A stretch of 15,059 bases of DNA from contig JAWOLC010000055.1 of assembly GCA_033853925.1 (NCBI GenBank), positions 1 through 15,059 of the forward strand, given 5' to 3'. The stretch comes from JANXPZ01 sp033853925. Its GTDB lineage: Bacteria > Eisenbacteria > RBG-16-71-46. Positions 1-7,471 of this stretch are shown in pieces (the stretch's first letter is position 1; every line of letters begins with the position of its first letter). The notes below the pieces were generated by a model. That model was not told the origin of the DNA, searched no databases, and saw only the letters and a list, made by a program, of their open reading frames with translations. The position numbers and the translations under genes were made by a program.

Positions 1-1
1 C

Positions 2-1162
2 CGCGGCGCCGCTCCCGCCGCGCGAGTCGGCGCCGGCCGCCCGCCGCGGGTCGAGCGGCGCGCCCTGCTCGTGGGCATCGACGCCTATCCCGACGCGGCG
101 AACCGCCTCGCCGGCTGCGTGAACGACGTGTTCCTCGTCAGCTCGCTCCTCCAGGAGTGCGGCTTCGCGGCCGAGGACATCCGCGTCGTGCTGGACGAGC
201 GCGCCACCACCCGCGTGATCCTCGACCGCCTCGACTGGCTCCTGCACGACGCGGACGCGGACGACCAGCGCGTCTTCTTCTACAGCGGACACGGCGCCCA
301 GCTCCCGACCTACGCGCCCAGCGAGATCGTGGATCACAAGGACGAGTGCCTCGTGCCCTACGACTTCGACTGGACGCCCGAGCACGCCGTGACCGACGAT
401 CAGTTCTTCGACCTCTACAGCCAGCTCCCCTACAGCACCCGCTTCGTGGCCATGTTCGACTGCTGCCACTCGGGCGGGCTCGCCCGCGACGGCGGCGCGC
501 GCGTGCGCGGCCTCACGCCCCCCGACGACATCCGCCATCGCGACCTGCGCTGGAACGCGCGCGAGGGCATGTGGGTGGAGCGCGCGTTGCCGCCGGTGAA
601 CCGCTCGCTGGCCGAGAGCGAGGACGGGGCGGCCTACCTGGGGGCGTCGGGCGCCAGCCGCCGGCTCGGGCGCGCCGCGGTGCTGCGGCGGCTCGAGAAC
701 GACGAGTACAACCGGGTCACGAAGGCGCTGGGCCACCGGGGGCCCTACCTGCCGCTCATCCTCGAGGCCTGCCGGGAGAAGGAGCTGGCCTCCGAGTACC
801 GGCACGGCGTGACCTCCTACGGCGCCTTCACCTTCAGCCTGGCCAGCATCCTGCGCGCGGCGCGAGCCCGGGGCGCGAACCTGACCTTCGAGGAGCTGAT
901 CGCCGAGGCTCAGGCGAAGCTGATGCGGCTGCGCTACGATCAGACCCCGCAGCTCGTGGGCCCCGAGGAGGTGCGCAAGACCCTGGTGCCGTGGACGCGC
1001 GTCGCGGGAGGCCCGCCGGCCGCGGAGAGCGGGGTCGCCGGCGGCGGAGGGCGCCCGCCGGCCTCGCCCGCCGGCCGGTCACGCGCGCGCGGCGCGGGTC
1101 GTGCGTCGCCGCGCAGCCGCCGCGGGCCGCGCGGGCGCCGCGCGGGGCGGGGAAGGAGCTGA
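2..1162 (+). CDS. Caspase-like (peptidase C14 / metacaspase-type) protein, 5' end outside window
   Basis: A caspase-fold cysteine peptidase domain, probably cleaving after basic or acidic residues like other prokaryotic metacaspase relatives; target unknown. Numbering from the GTG at 71, the catalytic His lies in YSGHG (His74) and the catalytic Cys in DCCHSGG (Cys132, after Asp130), the normal dyad. The small-subunit part is around residues 240-310 (GAFTFSLASILR, then an LRYDQTPQL-type end). The GTG at 71 is not the real start: it is the Val of the first core strand in ALLVGID, and the frame stays open to base 2 with no ATG or GTG, so the N-terminus is cut by the window edge. The last 50 residues are a low-complexity Arg/Gly/Pro/Ala tail, strongly basic, perhaps a nucleic-acid or membrane-surface contact. 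Seen: catalytic motifs and open 5' end. Known: caspase family. The role (regulated proteolysis, cell death or defence) cannot be told from here. Confidence 0.85.
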   Translation, partial: RGAAPAARVGAGRPPRVERRALLVGIDAYPDAANRLAGCVNDVFLVSSLLQECGFAAEDIRVVLDERATTRVILDRLDWLLHDADADDQRVFFYSGHGAQLPTYAPSEIVDHKDECLVPYDFDWTPEHAVTDDQFFDLYSQLPYSTRFVAMFDCCHSGGLARDGGARVRGLTPPDDIRHRDLRWNAREGMWVERALPPVNRSLAESEDGAAYLGASGASRRLGRAAVLRRLENDEYNRVTKALGHRGPYLPLILEACREKELASEYRHGVTSYGAFTFSLASILRAARARGANLTFEELIAEAQAKLMRLRYDQTPQLVGPEEVRKTLVPWTRVAGGPPAAESGVAGGGGRPPASPAGRSRARGAGRASPRSRRGPRGRRAGRGRS

Positions 1163-1209
1163 CCGGCGTCGCCGCCCGGCGACGGAGGCCGTGGAGGCTG
1201 GCGAGACAC

Positions 1210-1235
1210 GAAGGGGCGGCCATGGCCGCCCCTTC
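1210..1235. terminator. Perfect 26-bp palindrome between convergent genes, probable bidirectional terminator
   Basis: The arms are GAAGGGGCGGCC and GGCCGCCCCTTC around a central AT. It sits 47 bases after the caspase-like stop and 22 bases before the peroxiredoxin stop, so it can end transcripts from both sides. There is no strong U-tract on either side, only a pyrimidine-rich CTCGTT after it on the + strand, so it may act mainly as a stable 3' hairpin. Confidence 0.7.
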
Positions 1236-1257
1236 TCGTTCCGGCGTCGCTCGCCGA

Positions 1258-1935
1258 TCAGTTCGGGCAGGGCTTGGTGCTGATGAACCAGTCCAGCACC
1301 TTGAGCCCGGGCGCCGACCTCTCGACTCGCTCGCGCGCCGTGCCGCACGAGCCCGGCGGGGGGACGATCACGTCTTCGCCGGGCCGCCAGTTGGCGGGCG
1401 TCGCGACGCCGTGCGCGTCGCTGGTCTGGAGCGCGACGAGCAGGCGCTTCACCTCGTCCAGGTTGCGGCCGTTGGTGAGCGGATAGTAGAGCAGCGCCCG
1501 CACCACGCCCTTGGGGTCGATGAGGAAGACCGCGCGCACGGCCTGGGTGTTGCTCGCTCCCGGCTGCACCATGCCGTAGAGCTTCGCCACCTCCATCCGC
1601 AGGTCGGCGATCACGGGGAAATCCACCTCGACCGCCTTCATCCCCTTGAACTCGATCTTCTCCTTGATCGTGCGCAGCCAGGCGATGTGCGAGTAGATGC
1701 TGTCGATGGAGAGGCCGACCAGCTCGCAGTTCAGCGCGGCGAATTCCCGCTGCATGCTGGCGAAGGTCATGAACTCGGTGGTGCAGACGGGCGTGAAGTC
1801 GGCGGGGTGGGAGAAGAGCACGACCCACTTGCCCTTGAAGTCGTCGGGGAAGTTGAGCGGGCCCTGGGTGGTCTCGGCCTGGAACGAAGGAGCCGGGTCT
1901 CCAATGAGGGGCAGGCGCACGGCGGTCTCGGGCAT
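1258..1935 (-). CDS. Peroxiredoxin, AhpC/TSA superfamily, Prx6 / archaeal-type
   Basis: A thiol peroxidase of 225 residues that reduces hydrogen peroxide and organic hydroperoxides in the cytoplasm. The peroxidatic Cys51 is in HPADFTPVCTTEF, with the conserved Thr48 three residues before it. The AhpC/TSA fold occupies about residues 8-150, and a C-terminal 1-Cys-Prx extension follows (PANWRPGEDVIVPPP, about 180-194). Length and this extension match the Prx6 and archaeal thioredoxin-peroxidase subgroup. Two further cysteines lie at the end (Cys197 in GSCG and Cys223 in KPCPN), as in archaeal members where C-terminal cysteines form disulfides, so resolution may be 2-Cys-like. The ATG at 1935 has a GGAGG Shine-Dalgarno seven bases upstream. 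The gene is monocistronic by spacing: 263 bases from the next upstream gene on its strand and convergent with the caspase-like gene. Confidence 0.95.
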   Translation of the reverse strand: MPETAVRLPLIGDPAPSFQAETTQGPLNFPDDFKGKWVVLFSHPADFTPVCTTEFMTFASMQREFAALNCELVGLSIDSIYSHIAWLRTIKEKIEFKGMKAVEVDFPVIADLRMEVAKLYGMVQPGASNTQAVRAVFLIDPKGVVRALLYYPLTNGRNLDEVKRLLVALQTSDAHGVATPANWRPGEDVIVPPPGSCGTARERVERSAPGLKVLDWFISTKPCPN

Positions 1936-2198
1936 GGTTGCCTCCGGAACGGGGGGAAGGTTGCGCAGGAGAGGGGCCCCGGCCGCGGCGGCTTGGTTGT
2001 CTTGCGGGATGCGGGCCGCGGCCGAGGTTCTACGCGCTTATGGATGCGGGCCGGTGGCGGGGGATTCAATTTCGCTCGTCGCCGCGGAGCGAATCCGCGA
2101 GCGGCGCGCGCCCTGCGCCCGTGAGGCCTGGGGCTCAGAGTTTCGCGCCGCCGGTGCGCGCTCGGCTTGCGCCCGGCTCGCGCGTCCGGCGCCCCGCT
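1936..2198. other. Intergenic spacer between peroxiredoxin and the beta-barrel gene
   Basis: A 263-base gap that must hold the 3' end of the six-gene operon and the peroxiredoxin promoter. GC-rich inverted repeats are frequent in 2100-2195, but none stands out from background as an intrinsic terminator. On the minus strand a TTGAAT at about 2068-2073 is followed only by poor -10 matches at the right spacing, so I assign no promoter. Confidence 0.4.
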
Positions 2199-3530
2199 TC
2201 AGTCGTAGAGCCGAAGCTGAAGGAGCAGCGTGGGCGGGATCGAGCCGAACTGGCTCCGCGGCGCGGAGCCGAGCGGACCCGGACCGTACGCCAGGTAGGC
2301 GGTCCCCGAGAGGGTCGCGTTCTCCGCGAGGCTCCACACGCCCGAGGCGACGACCACGCCCGAGGGATCCACGAGGCTCTGGAGCAGCTCCACGCTCGTT
2401 TCCCACTCCTGGCTCAGGGTGTAGTCGCCGAGCAAGGCCGCGGCCTGCCGGCCGAGGATCTGCGTGTCGCCCCGCACCACGCGGCGGACGAAGGCGGGGT
2501 TGGCCAGCAGAGCCGGCAGGCCCGCGGGGCGCGCCGCGCCGAAGCCCGAGTAGTGATACTCGAGCGTCGCCTTGAGTCCCGAGCCCACGAGGAAGTTGTT
2601 GGAGGCGCCGAGGACCGCCTTGGCCACGAGGTCGCGGTTGCCGGCGAAGTCGTCGCCCGGCACGTCTCCCGGAGTGTGGAAGAGAGCCGCCTCGGCGTGC
2701 AGCTCGGCGCCGCCGGCCGCCGCCGAGGCGGTGAGCGCGTACATCTGGTCCTCGGCCCGTTTGGCCACCAGCAGCTCCGCGTCCGCCTGGCCGACGAAGC
2801 CACGCAGCCTGCCGCCCAGGGCCGACTCGCCCCAGCTCGGACCCCAGGCGGAGACCAGGCCCACGGAGCTGCTCTTGCTCAGCTCGAAGTCCGCGGTGAG
2901 TCCGTCCACGCCGCGCCGCCACTCGCGGTCGATCTCGAGCGGCGTGAAGGGGGCGAAGACGTCCACGGCGCTGAACAGGACGCCGCGCCCCCAGCCGATG
3001 GCCTGGCGGCCCGCCGCGAGCTTGAGCCGATCCTTCGCGTAGGCGAGAGAGGCGCGGTCCAGCTCGTGGTAGTCGAGCGTCCGGCCGCGGCTCAAGACGT
3101 TGCCGCCGAGCTGCCGGATCCGGAAGGGAGCCGGAGCGCTCGAGGGGAGCGCCGACGACGAGGCGAAGCTGGCCGCCGTGTTCAGCGAAAGCCGATTGTC
3201 GTAAGCGATCTCGCCCGTGATCCCCGCCGGCGACTCGTACTGGGCATCGAGCCGCAGCCGGGCGAAGCCGAGCCCCTGCCAGTCCCGCGGCGAGCCCGAG
3301 CCGAAGCGCGGCGCCGAGACGAGGCCCGTCCCCTCCAGGGCCGAGCGCAGCACGACGGTCTGGCGAGAGTCGGCGGCCGACCAGAGCGTCCTCGCCGGGG
3401 CAGGAGAAGCCGCGAAGGCGCAGGCCACCGCCACGATGCCCGCGCGCACGAGCGGCCCGGCGAGGGAGCGGCGGCCGCCGCGGCGCGCGCGCGCACTCCG
3501 GCCTCGCGGCCGCGCGGACGCCCGGGTCAC
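2199..3530 (-). CDS. Outer-membrane beta-barrel protein, last gene of the envelope-transport operon
   Basis: A 443-residue porin-like protein, probably the outer-membrane partner of the ABC system encoded upstream. A hydrophobic stretch (about residues 27-44) ending in SPAPA before RTLW looks like a Sec signal peptide with cleavage near residue 46. The mature part alternates polar and hydrophobic residues in short strands separated by Gly/Asp/Asn turns (for example GRQAIGWGRG and LEYHYSGFG), and the protein ends in LLLQLRLYD, typical of barrels. I do not recognise a named porin family with certainty; DUF1302-like or other export barrels are possible. The start is GTG at 3530, overlapping the ABC gene stop as GTGA, with a GAGGGG ribosome site about six bases upstream. 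This gives an unusually long Arg-rich n-region of about 25 residues; an internal GTG at residue 28 would give a normal signal length but lacks a ribosome site. Confidence 0.8.
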   Translation of the reverse strand: MTRASARPRGRSARARRGGRRSLAGPLVRAGIVAVACAFAASPAPARTLWSAADSRQTVVLRSALEGTGLVSAPRFGSGSPRDWQGLGFARLRLDAQYESPAGITGEIAYDNRLSLNTAASFASSSALPSSAPAPFRIRQLGGNVLSRGRTLDYHELDRASLAYAKDRLKLAAGRQAIGWGRGVLFSAVDVFAPFTPLEIDREWRRGVDGLTADFELSKSSSVGLVSAWGPSWGESALGGRLRGFVGQADAELLVAKRAEDQMYALTASAAAGGAELHAEAALFHTPGDVPGDDFAGNRDLVAKAVLGASNNFLVGSGLKATLEYHYSGFGAARPAGLPALLANPAFVRRVVRGDTQILGRQAAALLGDYTLSQEWETSVELLQSLVDPSGVVVASGVWSLAENATLSGTAYLAYGPGPLGSAPRSQFGSIPPTLLLQLRLYD

Positions 3531-4219
3531 CGGCGCCCCTCGTCTCCCGTCACGCGCCCATCGGTGAGAGTGACCACGCGGGCGGCGTGAGCGACGACCC
3601 GAGGGTCGTGGGTGGCGAAGAGGAAGGTCATGCCGTGCCGGCGCCGCAGATCCTCCATGAGGTGCATGAGGGTCTCGGCGTTGTCGCCGTCCAGATTGGC
3701 GGTCGGCTCGTCGGCGAGGACCAGCTTCGGGTGCGAGACGATGGCCCGGGCGACGGCCACGCGCTGCTGCTCGCCTCCCGACAGCTCGGCCGGCCGCCGG
3801 TCGGCCTTGCCCTCGAGCCCCAACTCCTCGAGCGCGGCCTGGGCGCGCGCGCGGCGGTCGAGGCCCGCCCCCTGCAGCTCGAGCACGAACTCGACGTTCT
3901 CGCGGGCCGTGAGCACCGGGACCAGGTTGTAGGCCTGGAAGACGAAGCCGAGCCCGGAGAGCCGCAGCCGCGCCCGCTCGTCCTTCGACAGGGCGGCGAC
4001 CGACTTCCCGAGCACCGACAGCTCGCCGCCGGTGGGCGAGTCGAGCGCGCCGATCAGGTTGAGGAGCGTGCTCTTCCCGCTCCCGCTCGGCCCGACGAGG
4101 GCCACGAATTCGCCTTCCCTCAGCTCCAGGTCCACGCCCCGCAGGGCGGGCACCTCGATGTCCCCGGTCACGAACGTCTTGCGGAGCTGCTTGGCGGAGA
4201 CGAGCAGGGCGTCGTTCAT
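3527..4219 (-). CDS. ABC transporter ATP-binding protein, LolD/MacB type
   Basis: A 230-residue cytoplasmic ATPase that powers the two FtsX-type permeases encoded just upstream. Walker A is GPSGSGKST (43-51), the signature is LSGGEQQRVAVARAI, and Walker B with the catalytic Glu is LVLADEPTANLD, followed by the H-loop FATHD. The phrases FVFQAYNLVP and ADEPTANLD are characteristic of the LolD/MacB/FtsE group that works by mechanotransmission rather than transport across the inner membrane. The ATG at 4219 overlaps the permease stop as ATGA and has GAGG eight bases upstream; the stop overlaps the barrel gene start as GTGA. A longer in-frame reading to 5248 is an artefact running antiphase through the permease gene. 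Cargo is not shown by the sequence. Confidence 0.95.
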   Translation of the reverse strand: MNDALLVSAKQLRKTFVTGDIEVPALRGVDLELREGEFVALVGPSGSGKSTLLNLIGALDSPTGGELSVLGKSVAALSKDERARLRLSGLGFVFQAYNLVPVLTARENVEFVLELQGAGLDRRARAQAALEELGLEGKADRRPAELSGGEQQRVAVARAIVSHPKLVLADEPTANLDGDNAETLMHLMEDLRRRHGMTFLFATHDPRVVAHAARVVTLTDGRVTGDEGRR

Positions 4220-5475
4220 CCCGCGACCCTCAGGGCTTCGGCCGGATTCAGCCGCGTGGCGAACCACGCGGGATAGAGCGAGGCCACGATCGTGGCCAGG
4301 TAGCAGAGCAGGGCGGCGTCGCCGAAGAGCCAGGGCCCGATGGCGGCGTGGAAGACGGGATCGGTGAGCGCCATGCCGAAGGCGGTGACGCCGCCGCGTC
4401 CGAACACGCGGATGCCCACGGTGGCGAAGTAGTAGACGAGCGGCCAGGCCAGGGCGAGGGTGAGGACCAGCGAGAGCGTGCCCATCGCCACGGCCTCGCC
4501 GAGGAGGAGCCGGAAGATGGCGAGGCGCCCCGTGCCGATCGCCGCGAGCACGGCGAACTCGCGGCGGCGCTCGAGCACCGCGGTGAGCTGGGAGCTGGCC
4601 ACGCCGAGCAGGGCCACGAGCACCAGGATCGTGGTCAGGATCGCCTGCACCACCTGGTTGATGCGGATGGCGGCCGCGCTCGGCGGATTGATCTCGGCCC
4701 AGGTGAGTGCCGTGTCCGGGGCGGACAGCCGCGTCTGGAGCCCCGCGCGGAAGCGATCGGCGCGGGCGGGGTCGCGGAGGAGCAAGCTGATCTCTCCCGC
4801 GCCGGGCGTGCCGCTCAGCCGCTCGGCGGCCGCCAGGGTGACCTGGCAGATGGAGGCATCCAGGTTGCTCCCCAGGTCCACGATCCCGACCACGTCGAAC
4901 ATGGCGTCCTTGAGGGTCCCGGCCCGGTCCACGACCGTGACGACCAGCGGGGCGCCGACCTCGGCGCCCAGGCGATCGGCGAGGGAGCGGCCGATCACGA
5001 TGCCCGCGGTGTCGGCGGGCAGGAGATAGCGGCCGCTCGCCATCACCCGCACGTAGCGATAGGCGCGCGGCTCGGTCGTCGGGTCCACGCCCACGACCTC
5101 CGCGCCGGCCATGCGCGTCCCCAGCGCCAGCAGGCCCTGCACCCGGGTGCGCGGCGTGGCCACGGCCACGGCCGGATCGGCGCGCAGCGCGGCCAGCAGC
5201 GGCCGCCAGGCGCGGAGCCGCAGCTCGCGGCTGCGGCTGACCGGCCACTCCCGGTTCACCACGCGCACGTGCCCGATCCCGCCCTCGCCGATGCTGCGGA
5301 GGAAGAGATCCACCTTGCCCTGGACGAAGCCGATGTTGACGAGGGCGATCGTGCAGCCCACCGCGACCCCGGCCACGGAGAGCAGCGTGCGGCGCCCGTT
5401 CCTCGCCAGGTTGCGCACCGCGTAGCGGTTCGCGACGGAGAGCCGGGCGAGCGGTCCGGCGAGGCGGGCGGTCAC
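4216..5475 (-). CDS. FtsX/LolC-family ABC permease, second of pair
   Basis: A 419-residue inner-membrane permease. One transmembrane helix lies near the N-terminus (about 30-51, TLLSVAGVAVGCTIALVNIG), then a large periplasmic MacB-core-like domain (about 55-275), then three C-terminal helices: one starting ILTTILVLVALLGV, one at MGTLSLVLTLALAWPLVYYF and one at LLCYLATIVASLYPAWF. The end, ASLYPAWFATRLNPAEALRV, is the typical FtsX/LolC terminus. ERRREFAVLAAIGTG after the second helix is the usual coupling region facing the ATPase. The GTG at 5475 overlaps the first permease's stop (GTGA) with GGAGG ten bases upstream. With its neighbour it would form a LolC/LolE-like heterodimer. Confidence 0.92.
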   Translation of the reverse strand: MTARLAGPLARLSVANRYAVRNLARNGRRTLLSVAGVAVGCTIALVNIGFVQGKVDLFLRSIGEGGIGHVRVVNREWPVSRSRELRLRAWRPLLAALRADPAVAVATPRTRVQGLLALGTRMAGAEVVGVDPTTEPRAYRYVRVMASGRYLLPADTAGIVIGRSLADRLGAEVGAPLVVTVVDRAGTLKDAMFDVVGIVDLGSNLDASICQVTLAAAERLSGTPGAGEISLLLRDPARADRFRAGLQTRLSAPDTALTWAEINPPSAAAIRINQVVQAILTTILVLVALLGVASSQLTAVLERRREFAVLAAIGTGRLAIFRLLLGEAVAMGTLSLVLTLALAWPLVYYFATVGIRVFGRGGVTAFGMALTDPVFHAAIGPWLFGDAALLCYLATIVASLYPAWFATRLNPAEALRVAG

Positions 5476-6722
5476 GAGCGCAGGGCCTCCACCGGCTCCA
5501 GGTGCGCGATCCGGCTCGCGGGCCAGAGGGACGCCAGGATCGAAGTGACGATCACGGCCACGAGGCCCACGAGCACGTCGCCGGGGCGCAGCACCAGGAA
5601 GAACTTCCCGCTCAGGCTGATGCCTTCCATCGCGAACCCGGTGCCGGCCCTGCTGGCGAAGCCGAGGTCGATGCCCTGGAACACGCCCGGCAGGGTCAGG
5701 GCGATCCCCAGCGCCGAGCCGATCGCCGCGCCCGCCAGGCCCAGCGCGATGGATTCCAGCAGGAGCATGCGGATCAAGCGTCCGGGCCGGCAGCCGAGGG
5801 CGAGCAGCATGCCGAACTCGTGGCTCCGCTCGAAGGTGGCCATGAGCATGGTGTTCGCCACGCCGGCCACCGTGGTGATGAAGATCAGCACGAGGATCAG
5901 CAGGCTCGAGGTGTCCGCGACCTTGAGGAGCGCGGCGAGCTGCGGAGCGATCTGGTCCCAGGTCACGACCTCGAGGGAACGCACGGCCGGGAGCCGGCGC
6001 ACGGCCGCGGCGACCGCCGGGATGCGCGCGGGTTCGTCCGCGTGGATCATCAGCTCGTGCACTGCGTCGTCCATGGCGAGGAAGTCCTGCGCCGTGCGCA
6101 GGTCCATGAGGATGCCGGACTGGTTGACCGGGTCCACGGAGGTCTCGACCAACCCCTTCACCCGGTAGAGACCGCTGGCGATCGAGCCGTCGGCGGCCTG
6201 CCCCATCAGCGCGAGCGTGTCGCCCACGCCCACGTCCATCTCCCGCGCCAGCCCCCCGCCCACGAGCACCTCGTTCGGGCCGGGGATCTCGCTAACCGGG
6301 AGGCCGTCCAGGAGCCCGCCGGGCGCGCGCTCGACGGCGAGGTCGAGCCCCGTGACCGTGGCCACGTGGCCGAGCACCCGCTGCGTGGCGAGCACGGGGC
6401 CGTAGACGCGCGGGGACACCCGGCGCACGTGGGGGAGCGCGGCGATCTCCGCCTCCAGCTCGCGGGCGTCCGGGATCCTGCGGCCGATGTCGCGATCGTG
6501 CAGGTACCGCTTCGCGTGGATCTGGACGTGGCCGAGCAGCGGGCCGGTGAGCGTGCCGAAGATCGTCGCGGTGTAGCCGTTCATGAAGCTCGCGACCCAG
6601 ACCATCGTGATCTGGGCGAGGGCGATGGCCCCCCAGGCGAGCAGTGTGCGCCGCCGGTTGCGCCCCAGGTTGCGCCAGCCGATCTGCCAGTCGCGAGCGA
6701 GCCCGCGCAGCGTGCCCCTCAC
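5472..6722 (-). CDS. FtsX/LolC-family ABC permease, first of pair
   Basis: A 416-residue inner-membrane permease with the same plan as its neighbour: helix 1 at about 27-47 (LLAWGAIALAQITMVWVASF), a periplasmic domain to about 275, then three helices (SSLLILVLIFITTVAGVANT, ESIALGLAGAAIGSALGIAL, VGLVAVIVTSILASLWPA). FERSHEFGMLLALGCRPGRL is the cytoplasmic coupling segment, and ASLWPASRIAHLEPVEALR is the family's C-terminal signature. I place the start at GTG 6722, which overlaps the upstream stop as GTGA and has GGAG five bases before it. An in-frame extension to 7187 would be read through the LolA-like gene in another phase and has no family similarity. The two permeases differ clearly in sequence, so this is an old duplication with probable specialisation. 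Confidence 0.92.
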   Translation of the reverse strand: MRGTLRGLARDWQIGWRNLGRNRRRTLLAWGAIALAQITMVWVASFMNGYTATIFGTLTGPLLGHVQIHAKRYLHDRDIGRRIPDARELEAEIAALPHVRRVSPRVYGPVLATQRVLGHVATVTGLDLAVERAPGGLLDGLPVSEIPGPNEVLVGGGLAREMDVGVGDTLALMGQAADGSIASGLYRVKGLVETSVDPVNQSGILMDLRTAQDFLAMDDAVHELMIHADEPARIPAVAAAVRRLPAVRSLEVVTWDQIAPQLAALLKVADTSSLLILVLIFITTVAGVANTMLMATFERSHEFGMLLALGCRPGRLIRMLLLESIALGLAGAAIGSALGIALTLPGVFQGIDLGFASRAGTGFAMEGISLSGKFFLVLRPGDVLVGLVAVIVTSILASLWPASRIAHLEPVEALRS

Positions 6723-7471
6723 TGCCGCTCCAGCTGCGACAGGCTGAACATGTCGTCCTTGACCGGCGCGTTGAACTGGGCCTCGAGGAAGCGCAGCTCC
6801 ATGTGGTGCCCCGGCTGGTCCACCGAGACGAGGGCCATGCGCGTGGGGATCCGCCGTCCCCCGAGGGTCCGCACGTCGCTGAACGTCTCGGTGCGGGCGA
6901 GCCGCCCCTGCCGGTCGTAGAAGCGCGCGACGATGGGCAGCTCGCCCGCCGCGTCCACGACGAAGTCGATGCGCTGCCAGCGGCCGACGATGCCCGGGCG
7001 CACCTGCAGGCGCAGCAGCCAGCCCGGCGGATCGGACGAGGGGCCGACCAGCGTGGTCTCGAAGTCGTGCTGGTAGGAGGACTCCTTCACGAGATCGTCG
7101 TTGGTGAAGTCCGTGCCCATCCAGGAGCCCAGCATCATCGAGGGAGGCACACGGATCGTGCGCGCGATCTTGGGCAGGTAGTTCCACAGGTTGGTGCCCA
7201 CCCGCAGCGTGGCGGTGCCCGCCTCGCGCGCCGGCTCGTCGATGACGATCAGCGCCTTGTCCGTGCCCTTGGTCCAGATGCGCATGAGGAGTCGGCGGTT
7301 CTGCGTCTCGGTCTGCGAGATCAGCTCGACCTTGCCGATGGAGGCGGAGGTCCGGTAGAGATCGTCGAGCCGGCGCGTGACCGCGGCCACGTCGGGCGGG
7401 GCGTCGGCCGCCGCGCTCGCCAGGGGCAGGGCGGCGAGCAGCAGCGCCGCCCCGTACGCGAGTCGCCTCAT
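6719..7471 (-). CDS. LolA-like periplasmic outer-membrane lipoprotein-sorting-type protein
   Basis: A 250-residue secreted protein. The signal peptide is MRRLAYGAALLLAALPLASAA with cleavage near residue 21. The mature part reads as the LolA_like family annotated as outer membrane lipoprotein-sorting protein: an early beta region, GTNLWNYLPKIARTIRVP, then MMLGSWMGTDFTNDDLV, and a late KDDMFSLSQL end. Family members are half-barrels that hold an acyl chain or lipid, so this is the likely periplasmic carrier between the two permeases and the outer-membrane barrel encoded downstream. The ATG at 7471 has GGAGG just upstream and overlaps the methyltransferase stop as ATGA. It is longer than E. coli LolA and not a true orthologue, so lipoprotein cargo should not be assumed. 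Confidence 0.88.
   Translation of the reverse strand: MRRLAYGAALLLAALPLASAAADAPPDVAAVTRRLDDLYRTSASIGKVELISQTETQNRRLLMRIWTKGTDKALIVIDEPAREAGTATLRVGTNLWNYLPKIARTIRVPPSMMLGSWMGTDFTNDDLVKESSYQHDFETTLVGPSSDPPGWLLRLQVRPGIVGRWQRIDFVVDAAGELPIVARFYDRQGRLARTETFSDVRTLGGRRIPTRMALVSVDQPGHHMELRFLEAQFNAPVKDDMFSLSQLERQ

Noticed and set aside
2040..2075. Peroxiredoxin promoter on the minus strand (TTGAAT with CATAAG)
   Set aside because: The spacing is 21 bases, and at 16-18 bases the -10 match is poor.
157..2124. 655-codon open frame on the + strand across the caspase-like and peroxiredoxin genes
   Set aside because: Its Arg/Ala/Gly/Pro-rich translation shows no domain and it crosses two well-supported genes and a terminator; open frames of this kind are expected at this GC content.
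1938..3590. 550-codon + strand frame antisense to the beta-barrel gene
   Set aside because: No recognisable motif or ribosome site; the opposite strand encodes a signal peptide and barrel coupled to the operon.
4348..6168. 606-codon + strand frame antisense to both permeases
   Set aside because: His/Asp/Arg-rich shadow of conserved permease codons; no domain.
6723..7187. N-terminal extension of the first permease
   Set aside because: It overlaps the LolA-like coding sequence in another phase and lacks family similarity; GTG 6722 has a ribosome site and the same overlap style as the other junctions.
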